Below, piece by piece: positions 26,517 through 33,952 of a stretch of DNA of 64,000 nucleotides. Source of the DNA: DATNIB01 sp035604685 (GTDB taxonomy: Bacteria; Actinomycetota; Acidimicrobiia; Acidimicrobiales; RAAP-2); contig DATNIB010000035.1 in assembly GCA_035604685.1 (NCBI GenBank), positions 62,001 through 126,000 on the forward strand. The letters run 5' to 3'. How positions within the stretch are numbered: the first letter of the stretch is position 1; each line of letters begins with the position of its first letter. A program made the position numbers and the translations under genes. Under the pieces are notes generated by a model. It worked only from the letters and a program-made list of their open reading frames with translations, made no database searches and was not told where the DNA came from.

Positions 26517-27088
26517 GCCCGGCCGTGATCGGACCGGTCCCGGAGGGGCGCGACCCCGAGGCCTACGACCGGCAACGGCGGCGCGTGCTGTGGTCCCTCC
26601 CGAGCGGGCTCTACGTCATCGGGAGCCGTGGACACCTCGACGGGGCCGAGCGCTGGAACCTCATGACGGCCAACCAGGTGGTCCAGGTGTCGACGTCGCC
26701 CAAACTGGTGGCGGTCGGGGTGGATGCCGACGCCCTCACCTGCGCGCTGGTGCGCGACGGCGGCGTGTTCGCGGTGTCCTTCGTCGACCGCGACGATCGC
26801 GCGCTGGTGCGGCGCTTCGTGAAGGCGGTTCCTGTCACCGACGTCGTCCTCGCGGCCGATGGGCGACCCGAGCGGTTGGCCGCGGAGCCGGTCATCGTGG
26901 CCGCCACCGGTGCGCCGATCCTGACGGCCGCGCCGGCCTGGATCGACTGCGCGGTGCGCCACGAGGTGGCGCTCGGGAGCCACGTGCTGTTCGTGGGCGA
27001 GGTGCTCGACGTGGGCGGACGAGCCGACGACGCGGACACCCCCCCGGTGCTGCGGATGGAGGACACCCGCATGAACTACGGGGGCTGA
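26513..27088 (+). CDS. Flavin reductase-like FMN-binding protein
   Basis: The 191-residue protein matches the split-barrel flavin reductase-like domain: LPSGLYVIGSRG, WNLMTANQVVQVSTSPKLVAVGV, GGVFAVSFVDRDD and the closing GSHVLFVGEVLDVG. Such proteins bind FMN and reduce flavins for partner monooxygenases or act as free oxidoreductases. No partner is evident locally. ATGA overlap with the preceding membrane protein. Confidence 0.87.
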   Translation: MSPAVIGPVPEGRDPEAYDRQRRRVLWSLPSGLYVIGSRGHLDGAERWNLMTANQVVQVSTSPKLVAVGVDADALTCALVRDGGVFAVSFVDRDDRALVRRFVKAVPVTDVVLAADGRPERLAAEPVIVAATGAPILTAAPAWIDCAVRHEVALGSHVLFVGEVLDVGGRADDADTPPVLRMEDTRMNYGG

Positions 27089-27098
27089 GGGGGTCGGC

Positions 27099-27326
27099 TC
27101 AGTCCCCGGCGTCGGCCGGGCGCAGGTCGATGCGCAGCGTCAGCACGCCGTCTTCGAGCTCGGCCTGCGCGTCGGCGAGCATGGCGTAGTCCATGTAGTC
27201 CAGCTGGGCCTGTTGGCGGATCCGGGCACGCTCGGGACCCTCGACGGGGGGCAGCCCCCGGGTGCGCACAGCCTCGGCCCGCTGCCGGAAGCGGGCCACC
27301 ATCGCTTGGGGGTCGAAGGGCTCCAC
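27099..27326 (-). CDS. Small protein of unknown function (75 aa)
   Basis: A GTG at 27326 opens a 75-residue acidic/helical protein (EPFDPQAMVARFRQRAEAVRT, then LDYMDYAMLADAQAELEDG ending in a short beta segment LTLRIDL). Third positions are G/C as in neighbours, and CACAAT 6 nt upstream resembles the local leaderless -10. The open frame continues upstream, but that part looks non-coding. No family recognised. Convergent with the flavin-reductase gene. Confidence 0.6.
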   Translation of the reverse strand: MEPFDPQAMVARFRQRAEAVRTRGLPPVEGPERARIRQQAQLDYMDYAMLADAQAELEDGVLTLRIDLRPADAGD

Positions 27327-27367
27327 GGGCCCATTGTGGCCCGGGCCGACTCCGCGCGTCTTCGCAC

Positions 27368-27373
27368 TACACT
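27368..27373 (+). promoter_or_regulatory. Predicted -10 (TACACT) upstream of the 27542 gene
   Basis: TACACT would start transcription near 27380 and give a leader of about 160 nt, long for this window. GCCGAC 17 bp upstream is a partial -35. Confidence 0.4.
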
Positions 27374-27541
27374 GGGCGCCTGTCGGGAACGGCAGGCGGG
27401 TGGGGGATCCGCAGCCACGAGGGCCGAGAGGCCCCGTGAGGTCCCAAGCCCGAAGAGCCACAACGGCCCACGGCGCGACTCGAGGAGGCGCGGTCGCCGC
27501 AGCGCCCGCATCGGCGGACCGTGGGGCAACAAGGAGTCCTC
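27374..27541 (+). ncRNA. Candidate structured 5' leader (possible cis-regulatory RNA)
   Basis: Three helices can be drawn by eye. The first is 27377-27398, a 9-bp stem closed by a GGAA tetraloop. The second is 27416-27438, CACG/CGTG plus GGGCC/GGCCC with one bulged A and a GAGA tetraloop. The third is 27492-27520, a 7-bp stem with one bulge. Two GNRA loops in one leader are suggestive. The last 12 bases carry AAGGAG before the GTG at 27542. It did not match any riboswitch or housekeeping RNA whose motifs I know. Confidence 0.4.
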
Positions 27542-27784
27542 GTGAAAAAGGGTCGCCATCGGCGCTTCGAAGAAGCGCGCAGCCTGAAGCGGTCGGTCGC
27601 CACCGAGGACCATCGGTGCCCGGAGTGCGGCGCCGAGCCCGAGGACGTCCACGCGTCGTGGTGCATGGCCGAGGAGGACCGCTACGACCGGATCTTGGGT
27701 TCGGGCCTCCCGACGACGACGGCCGGGTCGGCCGACGCCGGTAACGGCTACCACGACCGCGAGCGCGACCCCCTGGACGACTGA
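27542..27784 (+). CDS. Small CxxC protein of unknown function
   Basis: The 80-residue protein begins MKKGRHRRFEEARSLKRS, then HRCPECGAEPEDVHASWC and an acidic tail. The CPEC motif plus a third Cys suggests half a zinc ribbon or a redox site; a fourth ligand could be His. GTG 27542 is preceded by AAGGAG (27531-27536). The unusually long leader suggests post-transcriptional control. No family recognised. Confidence 0.7.
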   Translation: MKKGRHRRFEEARSLKRSVATEDHRCPECGAEPEDVHASWCMAEEDRYDRILGSGLPTTTAGSADAGNGYHDRERDPLDD

Positions 27785-27795
27785 GCGCGGCCGGG

Positions 27796-28542
27796 TCAGC
27801 GCTGGCGCACGGCCGGGTGGGGGAGCGCCACCCGGGTGGCCAGGCGCTCCTGCCGGTCCTGCAGGTAGGCGACCAGGCGCCGGTAGATCTTCTTGCCGAC
27901 CATCTCGACGAGCTCGTCGTGCATCTCTTCGAACACCGGGTGCCGGCCGACGAACGCGTCGGGGCTTTCGGTGCACCACCAGTGGAACTCCTCGCCACCC
28001 GCCCCCCAGTGGACGCGGTCCCACTGCACGATCGTTGAGGTGACGTGCCCATCCTCTGCGACCGTCTCCTCGCGGCGCAGCGGCAGCTGCCAGCACACGG
28101 TGGGCTTGTAGTCGAGCGGGCGTTCGCCCCGGGCGAGCGCCGCCTGGTGCAGCGCGCAGCCGGCGCCGCCGGCGAAGCCCGGCCGGTTGAGGAAGATGCA
28201 CGCGCCCTTCACGAGGCGTGTGACCACCTCGCCGTGGCGGTTGCGCTTGGTGACCCCGTCCTTGCCGCGCCCCCGGAACTGCCACTCCTCGGCGGTGAGG
28301 GTCTTCGCGATCTTCTCCACCCGCCGGCGGTCGGCGCCGTCGATGAAATGCGCCCCATAGGAGCAGCAGCCCTGCTCTAGGTCGGGCGCCGGTCCGGTGA
28401 GGACGCCCTGGCACCCGTTGCCGTAGATGCAAGTCCAGTTGCTGGTGAGGAAGGTGACGTCGAAGACCCAGGTGCGCTCCTCGTCGGGGTCACCGAAGCT
28501 CACCCACTCGTGCGAGTCGGTCGGGACCTGGGTGGCCGGCAC
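27796..28542 (-). CDS. Cysteine-rich conserved protein, possible metal-binding (DUF3109/YkgJ-like)
   Basis: The 248-residue protein contains many cysteines in metal-cluster-like spacing: WTCIYGNGCQG, EQGCCSYGAHF, KGACIFLN, GAGCALH, TVCWQLP and WWCTES. This pattern resembles the YkgJ/DUF3109 group thought to chelate Zn or an Fe-S cluster; assignment is by motif only. No membrane segment. GTG 28542 lies 6 nt after a minus-strand TAACGT, predicting a leaderless mRNA. Confidence 0.75.
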   Translation of the reverse strand: MPATQVPTDSHEWVSFGDPDEERTWVFDVTFLTSNWTCIYGNGCQGVLTGPAPDLEQGCCSYGAHFIDGADRRRVEKIAKTLTAEEWQFRGRGKDGVTKRNRHGEVVTRLVKGACIFLNRPGFAGGAGCALHQAALARGERPLDYKPTVCWQLPLRREETVAEDGHVTSTIVQWDRVHWGAGGEEFHWWCTESPDAFVGRHPVFEEMHDELVEMVGKKIYRRLVAYLQDRQERLATRVALPHPAVRQR

Positions 28543-28548
28543 GCGAGC

Positions 28549-28554
28549 ACGTTA
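28549..28554 (-). promoter_or_regulatory. Predicted -10 (TAACGT) for the 27796-28542 gene
   Basis: Minus-strand TAACGT is followed by 6 nt and the GTG at 28542. The rest of the gap to 28663 shows GC-rich inverted repeats only. Confidence 0.45.
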
Positions 28555-28663
28555 CCTGGTGGGCGCACGCGAACTGATTGACCGTCGCGCGCCGCGATCG
28601 TTGAAGGGTCGTTCTCGGTCGCCGCGGCGCGGCACCGAGACCCGCGGCCGCCGTCCGGCGCGT

Positions 28664-29095
28664 CTAGCGACTTTCCAACCACCGCGCGAACCGCGCGATC
28701 AGCTGCTCCTGGTCCAGCGTCTCGACCGCCGACGGGTGGTACTGCGCGCGGACCCAGGCCAGCGCCGCCGACGGCGCGGTGCCGGCCAGCACCGTCAGGC
28801 AGCCGAGCACGGTGCCGGTGCGACCCACCCCGCCATAGCAGGCGACCTCGACCAGTTCGCCGGCCCGGGCCCGCCGGTGGAGGTCGGCGATGGCCGAGAA
28901 GGTGTCCGGCTCATCGACCGGCAACCCGAAGTCGGCCCAGGCGACCACGCGGCAGGGCCAGGTGACTCGCGGGTCGTCCCCCCAGCGGTGGTCGAGGTAG
29001 AGCGCGAAGTCCGGCGCACGGGGCCGCGTGGACGAAACCAGGTCGAGCCGCCCCTGCGCCAAGATCAGGGTGCCGTCGGGCAGCGTCACCTCCAC
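28664..29095 (-). CDS. Dual-specificity/tyrosine-type protein phosphatase
   Basis: The 143-residue protein contains the Cys-based phosphatase loop VACYGGVGRTGTVLGC (CX5R) and an upstream WADFGLPVDEPDTF segment with the likely general-acid Asp. The compact size resembles bacterial dual-specificity phosphatases; the substrate is unknown. GTG 29095 is the only usable start. Confidence 0.87.
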   Translation of the reverse strand: MEVTLPDGTLILAQGRLDLVSSTRPRAPDFALYLDHRWGDDPRVTWPCRVVAWADFGLPVDEPDTFSAIADLHRRARAGELVEVACYGGVGRTGTVLGCLTVLAGTAPSAALAWVRAQYHPSAVETLDQEQLIARFARWLESR

Positions 29096-29179
29096 GACCC
29101 ATTCTCCACCGGCGGGCGGGGCCCGGCCGCCGGGCGCGGCGAATCACCTGCGTGGGATCCGGGTCGGGGACCGGTCCCG

Positions 29180-29185
29180 TATGCT
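29180..29185 (+). promoter_or_regulatory. Predicted -10 (TATGCT) of the Nfu gene
   Basis: TATGCT ends 6 nt before the ATG at 29192, predicting a leaderless mRNA. Confidence 0.5.
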
Positions 29186-29191
29186 GTCGCG

Positions 29192-29854
29192 ATGGCTCGA
29201 TCTGTCGATGACCTCCAGAACCGCACCGAGACCCCGGTCGTGACGCTGACCGACGAGGCCCGGGCGGTTGTGAGCGACGCGCTCAAGTCCGAGGCCGGCA
29301 GCGATCGGCTGGCCCTGTGGCTCGAGATCGGCGGCGTGCGGGGCGCCGCGTTCACCTATGACCTGTACTTCCAGGCTCTCTCGGACGCCGCCGCAGACGA
29401 CGTGATCCAGCTGGACAACGAGCTTCCGATGGTCATCCCCGCAGCCAGCGCGGCTCGCCTGCAGGGGGCGCGCCTCGAGTGGTCCGAGGAGGGCGACGGC
29501 GGGCTGGTCCTCGTGAACCCCAACCTCCCGACCCCAGAAGAGACGGCCGTCGGGGTCCCGCCCGATGTCCTGGCGGCCGGGCTCGACGGCGCGTTGGCCC
29601 TTCGGGTCCAAGCCGTGCTCGAGGAGTCCGTCAACCCGTCCATCGCAGCGCACGGTGGCCGCGCCGACCTCTTGGCCATGGACGAGGCGAGCGGAATCGC
29701 CTACCTGACCCTGTCGGGCGGCTGCCAGGGGTGCGCGATGTCGCGCATGACGCTCACCCAGGGGATCGAGGTCGCGCTGAAGGACGAGATCGCGGAAATC
29801 ACCGGCATCGTCGACGTGACGGACCACGGAGGCGGCGAGAACCCGTACTACTGA
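29192..29854 (+). CDS. NfuA-type iron-sulfur cluster carrier
   Basis: The 220-residue protein joins an N-terminal HesB/A-type-like domain (VVTLTDEARAVVSDALKSE, IGGVRGAAFTYDLYF, lacking the A-type cysteines, as in NfuA) to a C-terminal NifU domain (VNPSIAAHGGRADLL, GGCQGCAMSRMTL). The CxxC holds the Fe-S cluster at a dimer interface and delivers it to apoproteins. The ATG at 29192 fits both the domain start and the TATGCT -10. Confidence 0.92.
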   Translation: MARSVDDLQNRTETPVVTLTDEARAVVSDALKSEAGSDRLALWLEIGGVRGAAFTYDLYFQALSDAAADDVIQLDNELPMVIPAASAARLQGARLEWSEEGDGGLVLVNPNLPTPEETAVGVPPDVLAAGLDGALALRVQAVLEESVNPSIAAHGGRADLLAMDEASGIAYLTLSGGCQGCAMSRMTLTQGIEVALKDEIAEITGIVDVTDHGGGENPYY

Positions 29855-29873
29855 TCGGGCCGGTACTCCTCGC

Positions 29874-30638
29874 ATGGATGCCGCGCTCGTCGGCGGCTGC
29901 GCGGTCGCCGGCCTCACCGCCGGGCTGATCCTCGACGAGGTGGCGGCCCACATCGCGCCGGCCCGGCCCCTGAGCGAGGTGGCCGAGCCGGCCGCCGCGA
30001 GCGCCCAGAGCGCCGTCGCGGCGATCGCGCCGGGCGAACCGGTCGTCGCGGTCCGGCCTGTGCCGGGCCCACCGAAGGCGGCCGAACGGGTTGCCGTATC
30101 GCTGGTCGCCGCCCTCGCGTTCGCGCTGGCCGCGGCGCGCCTCGGCGCGCAGCCCGAGCTGGCCGCCTACTGCGCGCTGTTCGGCGGCCTGGTGGCCGTC
30201 TCGGTGGCGGACCTGCGCGTCGGCCTCGTACCCCGGGTGCTCCTGTACCCGACGTTCGCGCTCATGGCGGCCGGGTTGGTGGCCGCCGCGGCGGTCGATG
30301 AGCGGTGGCGGCCGCTCGAGCACGCGGCGATCGGCGGGGCCGGTGCGTTCGTCGTGTTCTTCGCCCTGTGGTGGTGCTACCCGCGGGGGATCGGGTTCGG
30401 GGACGTGCGGCTGGCGGGAGTGCTCGGCGCGGGCCTCGGGTGGATCGGGTTCGGCGCCCTCTACATCGGATTTGCCGCCGCCTTCCTGCTCGGCGTCGTC
30501 CTTGGCCTGGTGCTGATGCTCCGCCACGGCACGGGTCGCAAGACCCGCCTGGCCTTCGGCCCCCCGCTGGCGCTCGGCGCCACGATCGGCGTGCTGTGGG
30601 GGACATGGCTCGTCCACGCGTGGACGACGCACCCCTGA
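29874..30638 (+). CDS. A24-family prepilin peptidase
   Basis: Membrane aspartic protease of 254 residues that would process type IV prepilins or Flp/Tad pilins. Hydrophobic helices fill most of the protein. The catalytic aspartates are in SVADLRVGLVPRVLLYP and in the GxGD motif GIGFGDVRLAGVLGAGLGW. The N-terminal cytoplasmic loop lacks the CxxC zinc pairs of bifunctional PilD enzymes. No pilin genes are nearby. It starts 20 bp after nfuA. Confidence 0.88.
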   Translation: MDAALVGGCAVAGLTAGLILDEVAAHIAPARPLSEVAEPAAASAQSAVAAIAPGEPVVAVRPVPGPPKAAERVAVSLVAALAFALAAARLGAQPELAAYCALFGGLVAVSVADLRVGLVPRVLLYPTFALMAAGLVAAAAVDERWRPLEHAAIGGAGAFVVFFALWWCYPRGIGFGDVRLAGVLGAGLGWIGFGALYIGFAAAFLLGVVLGLVLMLRHGTGRKTRLAFGPPLALGATIGVLWGTWLVHAWTTHP

Positions 30639-30679
30639 CGGTCGAAGGACACAGACCCGGGACGATCGTCCGAGGACGG

Positions 30680-30685
30680 TAGGTT
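30680..30685 (+). promoter_or_regulatory. Predicted -10 (TAGGTT) of aroC
   Basis: TAGGTT ends 7 nt before GTG 30693, predicting a leaderless mRNA and supporting that start over the TTG at 30684, which lies inside the hexamer. Confidence 0.45.
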
Positions 30686-30692
30686 GATTGGC

Positions 30693-31889
30693 GTGCTGCG
30701 CTTCCTCACCGCAGGCGAATCGCACGGCCAGGGCCTGGTCGTGGTGGTCGAAGGGCTGCCGGCCGGGCTGGCCGTGACCGCGGCCGACGTCCAGTCAGAG
30801 CTCGCCCGCCGGCGCCTCGGCTTCGGCCGCGGCCCCCGCATGCGCTTCGAGCAGGACGAGGTCACACTGATCGGCGGGATCCGCCACGGGCGCACGCTCG
30901 GATCGCCGGTCGCCATCGAGATCGCCAACACGGAGTGGCCGAAGTGGGTGGAGGAGATGTCCCCGGCGCCCGGCCAGCCCGAAAAGGTCCTGACCCAGCC
31001 GCGCCCGGGCCACGCCGACCTGGCCGGGATGCAGAAGTACGGCTTCGACGATGCCCGCGACGTGCTCGAGCGGGCCTCGGCCCGCGAGACGGCGGCCCGG
31101 GTGGCGGCCGGCGCGGTGGCCAAGCTCCTGCTGGCCGAGCTCGGCATCGGCATCCTCAGCCACGTCATCGCGCTCGGTCCCGAGCGCGCGAGCGGCGCCC
31201 GGCCCGGGCCCGAGGACCGCGACCAGGTCGACGACTCCGAGGTGCGCTGCTTCGACAAGGCGGCCGAGGAGCGCATGATCGCGGCGATCAAGGCCGCGGC
31301 CAAAGACGGCGACTCGCTGGGCGGGGTGATCGAGGTGCTCGCCTACGGCGTGCCCGTCGGGTTGGGCAGCCACGTGCAGTGGGACCGCAAGCTGGACGGC
31401 CTGCTGGCGCAGGCCCTCATGAGCATCCAGGCGGTGAAGGCGGTCGAGATCGGTGAGGGCTGGGACGGGGCGGGCCGGCGCGGGTCGGTGGCCCACGACG
31501 CCGTCTTCTGGGATCCCGAGCACGACACCCTGTCGGGCGGCTACCGCCGTGACACGCGCCACGCCGGTGGCATCGAGGGCGGGATATCCATCGGCGGGCT
31601 GGTGATCGCCCGGGTCGCCATGAAGCCGCTGGCCACCCTCAACCGCCCAGTGCTCGAGACGGTCGACGTGGCCACGAAGGAGTCGTCCGTCAGCTTCCGC
31701 GAGCGGACCGACGTGACGGCGGTGCCGGCGATGGGGGTCGTGGCCGAGACGATGATGGCGCTCGTGCTGGCCTCCGAGGCCCTGCGCAAGTTCGGTGGCG
31801 ACTCGATGCGCGAACTCGTCCGCAACCGCGACGGGTTCGTGGCCGCCCTGGGCGAGACGCCGTCCGCCGCGCCGCACCCGGTCCCATGA
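30693..31889 (+). CDS. aroC: Chorismate synthase
   Basis: FMN-dependent last step of the shikimate pathway, converting EPSP to chorismate, which also feeds the menaquinone genes in this window. The 398-residue protein begins MLRFLTAGESHGQGL and contains RRRLGFGRGPRM, RPGHADLAG, the DARDVLERASARETAARVAAGAVAK signature and a C-terminal RTDVTAVPAMGVVAETMMA. GTG 30693 gives the standard N-terminus. First gene of the aroC-aroK-aroB-aroQ-pepQ-efp-nusB unit. Confidence 0.97.
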   Translation: MLRFLTAGESHGQGLVVVVEGLPAGLAVTAADVQSELARRRLGFGRGPRMRFEQDEVTLIGGIRHGRTLGSPVAIEIANTEWPKWVEEMSPAPGQPEKVLTQPRPGHADLAGMQKYGFDDARDVLERASARETAARVAAGAVAKLLLAELGIGILSHVIALGPERASGARPGPEDRDQVDDSEVRCFDKAAEERMIAAIKAAAKDGDSLGGVIEVLAYGVPVGLGSHVQWDRKLDGLLAQALMSIQAVKAVEIGEGWDGAGRRGSVAHDAVFWDPEHDTLSGGYRRDTRHAGGIEGGISIGGLVIARVAMKPLATLNRPVLETVDVATKESSVSFRERTDVTAVPAMGVVAETMMALVLASEALRKFGGDSMRELVRNRDGFVAALGETPSAAPHPVP

Positions 31890-31909
31890 CCGCGCCGAGT
31901 GCCCGGTGA
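31886..31909 (+). other. Seven-codon relay ORF between aroC and aroK
   Basis: ATG 31886 overlaps the aroC stop as ATGA. The frame reads MTAPSAR and its TGA (31907-31909) overlaps the aroK GTG (31906-31908) as GTGA. It exactly spans the gap between the two genes, so ribosomes could pass by termination-reinitiation at both ends. Confidence 0.4.
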
Positions 31910-32424
31910 GCGACCGGGACGCGCACCTGCTGTTGGTGGGGATGATGGGGGCGGGCAAGACGACCGTCGGCCGCCTGGTGGCCGAGCGCCTCGGCCGCCC
32001 CTATCGCGACTCGGACGCGATGGTCGAGGAGGCGACGGGCCATAGCGTGCCCGAGCTCTTCGCCCAGGGGGGCGAGGCGTCCTTTCGGGCCGCCGAGGCC
32101 GCCGCGCTGCGCCGCGCGGTCGAGCCCCCGCCGGCCGTGATCTCGGTGGCGGGTGGCGCCGTGCTCGACCCCAACAACCGCGCGCTGCTGCAGCGGAGCG
32201 GCACGGTCGTCTGGCTTCGGGCCCACCCGGCCACGCTGGCCGCCCGGGTGGGCGGCGGCGACGGGCGACCGCTGCTGGCGCCCGACCCGCCGGGCGCCCT
32301 GGCCGAGCTCGACTCGGTCCGCCGGCCGTTGTACGAGGCGGTGGCCGACGCGGTGGTCGACGTGGACGAGCTGGAGCCCGCCCAGGTGGCCGACGCCGTG
32401 CTGCTGGCCGCCGGCGCCCGATGA
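31906..32424 (+). CDS. aroK: Shikimate kinase
   Basis: ATP-dependent phosphorylation of shikimate. The 172-residue protein has the P-loop LLLVGMMGAGKTTVG, a DSDAMVEEATGHSVPELFA substrate region with the conserved Asp pair, VISVAGGAVL and the lid Arg in RPLL. GTG 31906 is the first in-frame start consistent with the family; there is no Shine-Dalgarno sequence, in keeping with coupling from upstream. Overlaps aroB as ATGA. Confidence 0.95.
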   Translation: MSDRDAHLLLVGMMGAGKTTVGRLVAERLGRPYRDSDAMVEEATGHSVPELFAQGGEASFRAAEAAALRRAVEPPPAVISVAGGAVLDPNNRALLQRSGTVVWLRAHPATLAARVGGGDGRPLLAPDPPGALAELDSVRRPLYEAVADAVVDVDELEPAQVADAVLLAAGAR

Positions 32425-33473
32425 TCGTCATCCCGGTCGCGCTCCAAGACACCCCCTACGAGGTGCTGATCGGTCCGGCGGTGCGCCACGAGCTGGCCAA
32501 TGTCATCGCCGACCGAGTGCCCGACGCGGCCCAGGCGGCCGTCGTCACCCAGCGGGCGATCGCCGACATCGACTGGTTCGGCGAGCTCCTCCCCGGACTG
32601 CCCTCCCGGGTGCACCTGATCGGCGACGGCGAGGCCGCCAAGTCGATGGGCACCGTCGAGTCGCTCTGCCGCGAGTTCGTCGCCTCGGGCCTGGCGCGAA
32701 CCGACGTCGTGATCGCCGTCGGGGGCGGCCTCGTGACCGACGTGGCCGGCTTCGCGGCCGCCATCCACCACCGCGGCACGCAGTACGTGAACGTGGCGAC
32801 CACCCTGCTCGGCCAGGTCGACGCGGCCGTCGGTGGCAAGACCGGCGTGAACCTGCCCGAGGGCAAGAACCTGGCGGGCGCCTTCTGGCAGCCGGCCGCG
32901 GTGCTCTGCGACACGGCCACCCTGGGCACGCTGTCCGCGCGCGAATGGGCCTGCGGACGCGGCGAGATGGCCAAGTACGCGTTCTTGGGTTCGGCGCCCG
33001 ACGCCTCGATCCTCGACCTCCCGATCGAAGACCAGGTGGCCCGCTGCGTGGCCATGAAGGCCGACCTGGTGGCCGCCGACGAGCGCGAGGACGGCCGGCG
33101 GGTGCTCCTCAACTACGGCCATACCCTTGCCCACGCGCTGGAGGCGCAGGGATTCGACGGCGTCGCCGACCTCCGACACGGCGAGGCGGTGGCCATCGGC
33201 CTCGTGTTCGCGGCGCGCCTCGCCCGTCGGCTGGGCCGCATCGACGACGAGCGGGTGGCCCTCCACCGCCGCGTCGTCGCCGGGTTCGACCTCACGGCCG
33301 ACCTGCCCGCCGGTGCGGACCCGGCCCGACTGGTGGCGGCCATGGCCCGCGACAAGAAGGCGCGCCACGACCTGACCTTCGTGCTCGATGGCCCGGCGGG
33401 GGTCGAGGTGGTGCGGGGAATCGACGCGGCCGACGTGCTGGCTACCCTGGCCGAGATGGGAGCGGGAGAGTGA
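32421..33473 (+). CDS. aroB: 3-Dehydroquinate synthase
   Basis: NAD- and metal-dependent cyclisation of DAHP to dehydroquinate. The 350-residue protein has VIGDGEAAKSMGTVE, the glycine-rich VGGGLVTDVAGFAAA, TTLLGQVDAAVGGKTGVNLPEGKNL and metal-binding LNYGHTLAHALE and RHGEAVAIG. Starts in an ATGA overlap with aroK and ends in a GTGA overlap with aroQ. Confidence 0.97.
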   Translation: MIVIPVALQDTPYEVLIGPAVRHELANVIADRVPDAAQAAVVTQRAIADIDWFGELLPGLPSRVHLIGDGEAAKSMGTVESLCREFVASGLARTDVVIAVGGGLVTDVAGFAAAIHHRGTQYVNVATTLLGQVDAAVGGKTGVNLPEGKNLAGAFWQPAAVLCDTATLGTLSAREWACGRGEMAKYAFLGSAPDASILDLPIEDQVARCVAMKADLVAADEREDGRRVLLNYGHTLAHALEAQGFDGVADLRHGEAVAIGLVFAARLARRLGRIDDERVALHRRVVAGFDLTADLPAGADPARLVAAMARDKKARHDLTFVLDGPAGVEVVRGIDAADVLATLAEMGAGE

Positions 33474-33952
33474 CCCCACGCGCGGCCGGCCGGGATCTCG
33501 TGCTCTTGGTGTCCGGACCCAACCTCGACCTCCTGGGGGAGCGCGAGCCCGAGCTCTACGGCACCGCCACCCTGGTCGACCACGTGGCCCGGGCCGCGGC
33601 GGCCGGCGCCGAGCTCGGGCTCGCGGTCGAGCACATCCAGTCCAACCACGAGGGCGACCTCATCGAGGCCGTCCACGGCGCCCGCGGCCGGACGGCCGGG
33701 ATCGTGGTGAACGCCGGCGCCCTCAGCCACACCTCCTGGGCGCTCCACGACGCGCTGGCCGCCTACGACGGCGTCGTCGTCGAGCTGCACATCTCCAACC
33801 CGGCCGCCCGCGAGCCCTTCCGGCACACGTCGGTGGTGGCGCCGGTGGCCGATGGCCTGGTGGCCGGTTTCGGGGGGCTCGGCTACGAGCTCGCCATGCA
33901 GGCGGTCCGCCGCCTGCTCGACGCACGTTCGACCGAGGAGGAGACGAGATGA
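33470..33952 (+). CDS. aroQ: Type II 3-dehydroquinate dehydratase
   Basis: The 160-residue protein matches the dodecameric type II enzyme: SGPNLDLLGEREPELYG with the catalytic Tyr, HIQSNHEGDLIEAVHGA, VNAGALSHTSWALHDAL (the usual NPGA is NAGA) and HISNPAAREPFRHTSVV. Standard size. GTG 33470 overlaps the aroB stop; the stop overlaps pepQ as ATGA. Confidence 0.95.
   Translation: MTPRAAGRDLVLLVSGPNLDLLGEREPELYGTATLVDHVARAAAAGAELGLAVEHIQSNHEGDLIEAVHGARGRTAGIVVNAGALSHTSWALHDALAAYDGVVVELHISNPAAREPFRHTSVVAPVADGLVAGFGGLGYELAMQAVRRLLDARSTEEETR

Noticed and set aside
27374..27541. Leader as SRP RNA, RNase P RNA, tmRNA or guanidine riboswitch
   Set aside because: The short GNRA hairpins and CCGAGAG-like string resemble fragments of these, but the conserved core motifs are missing.
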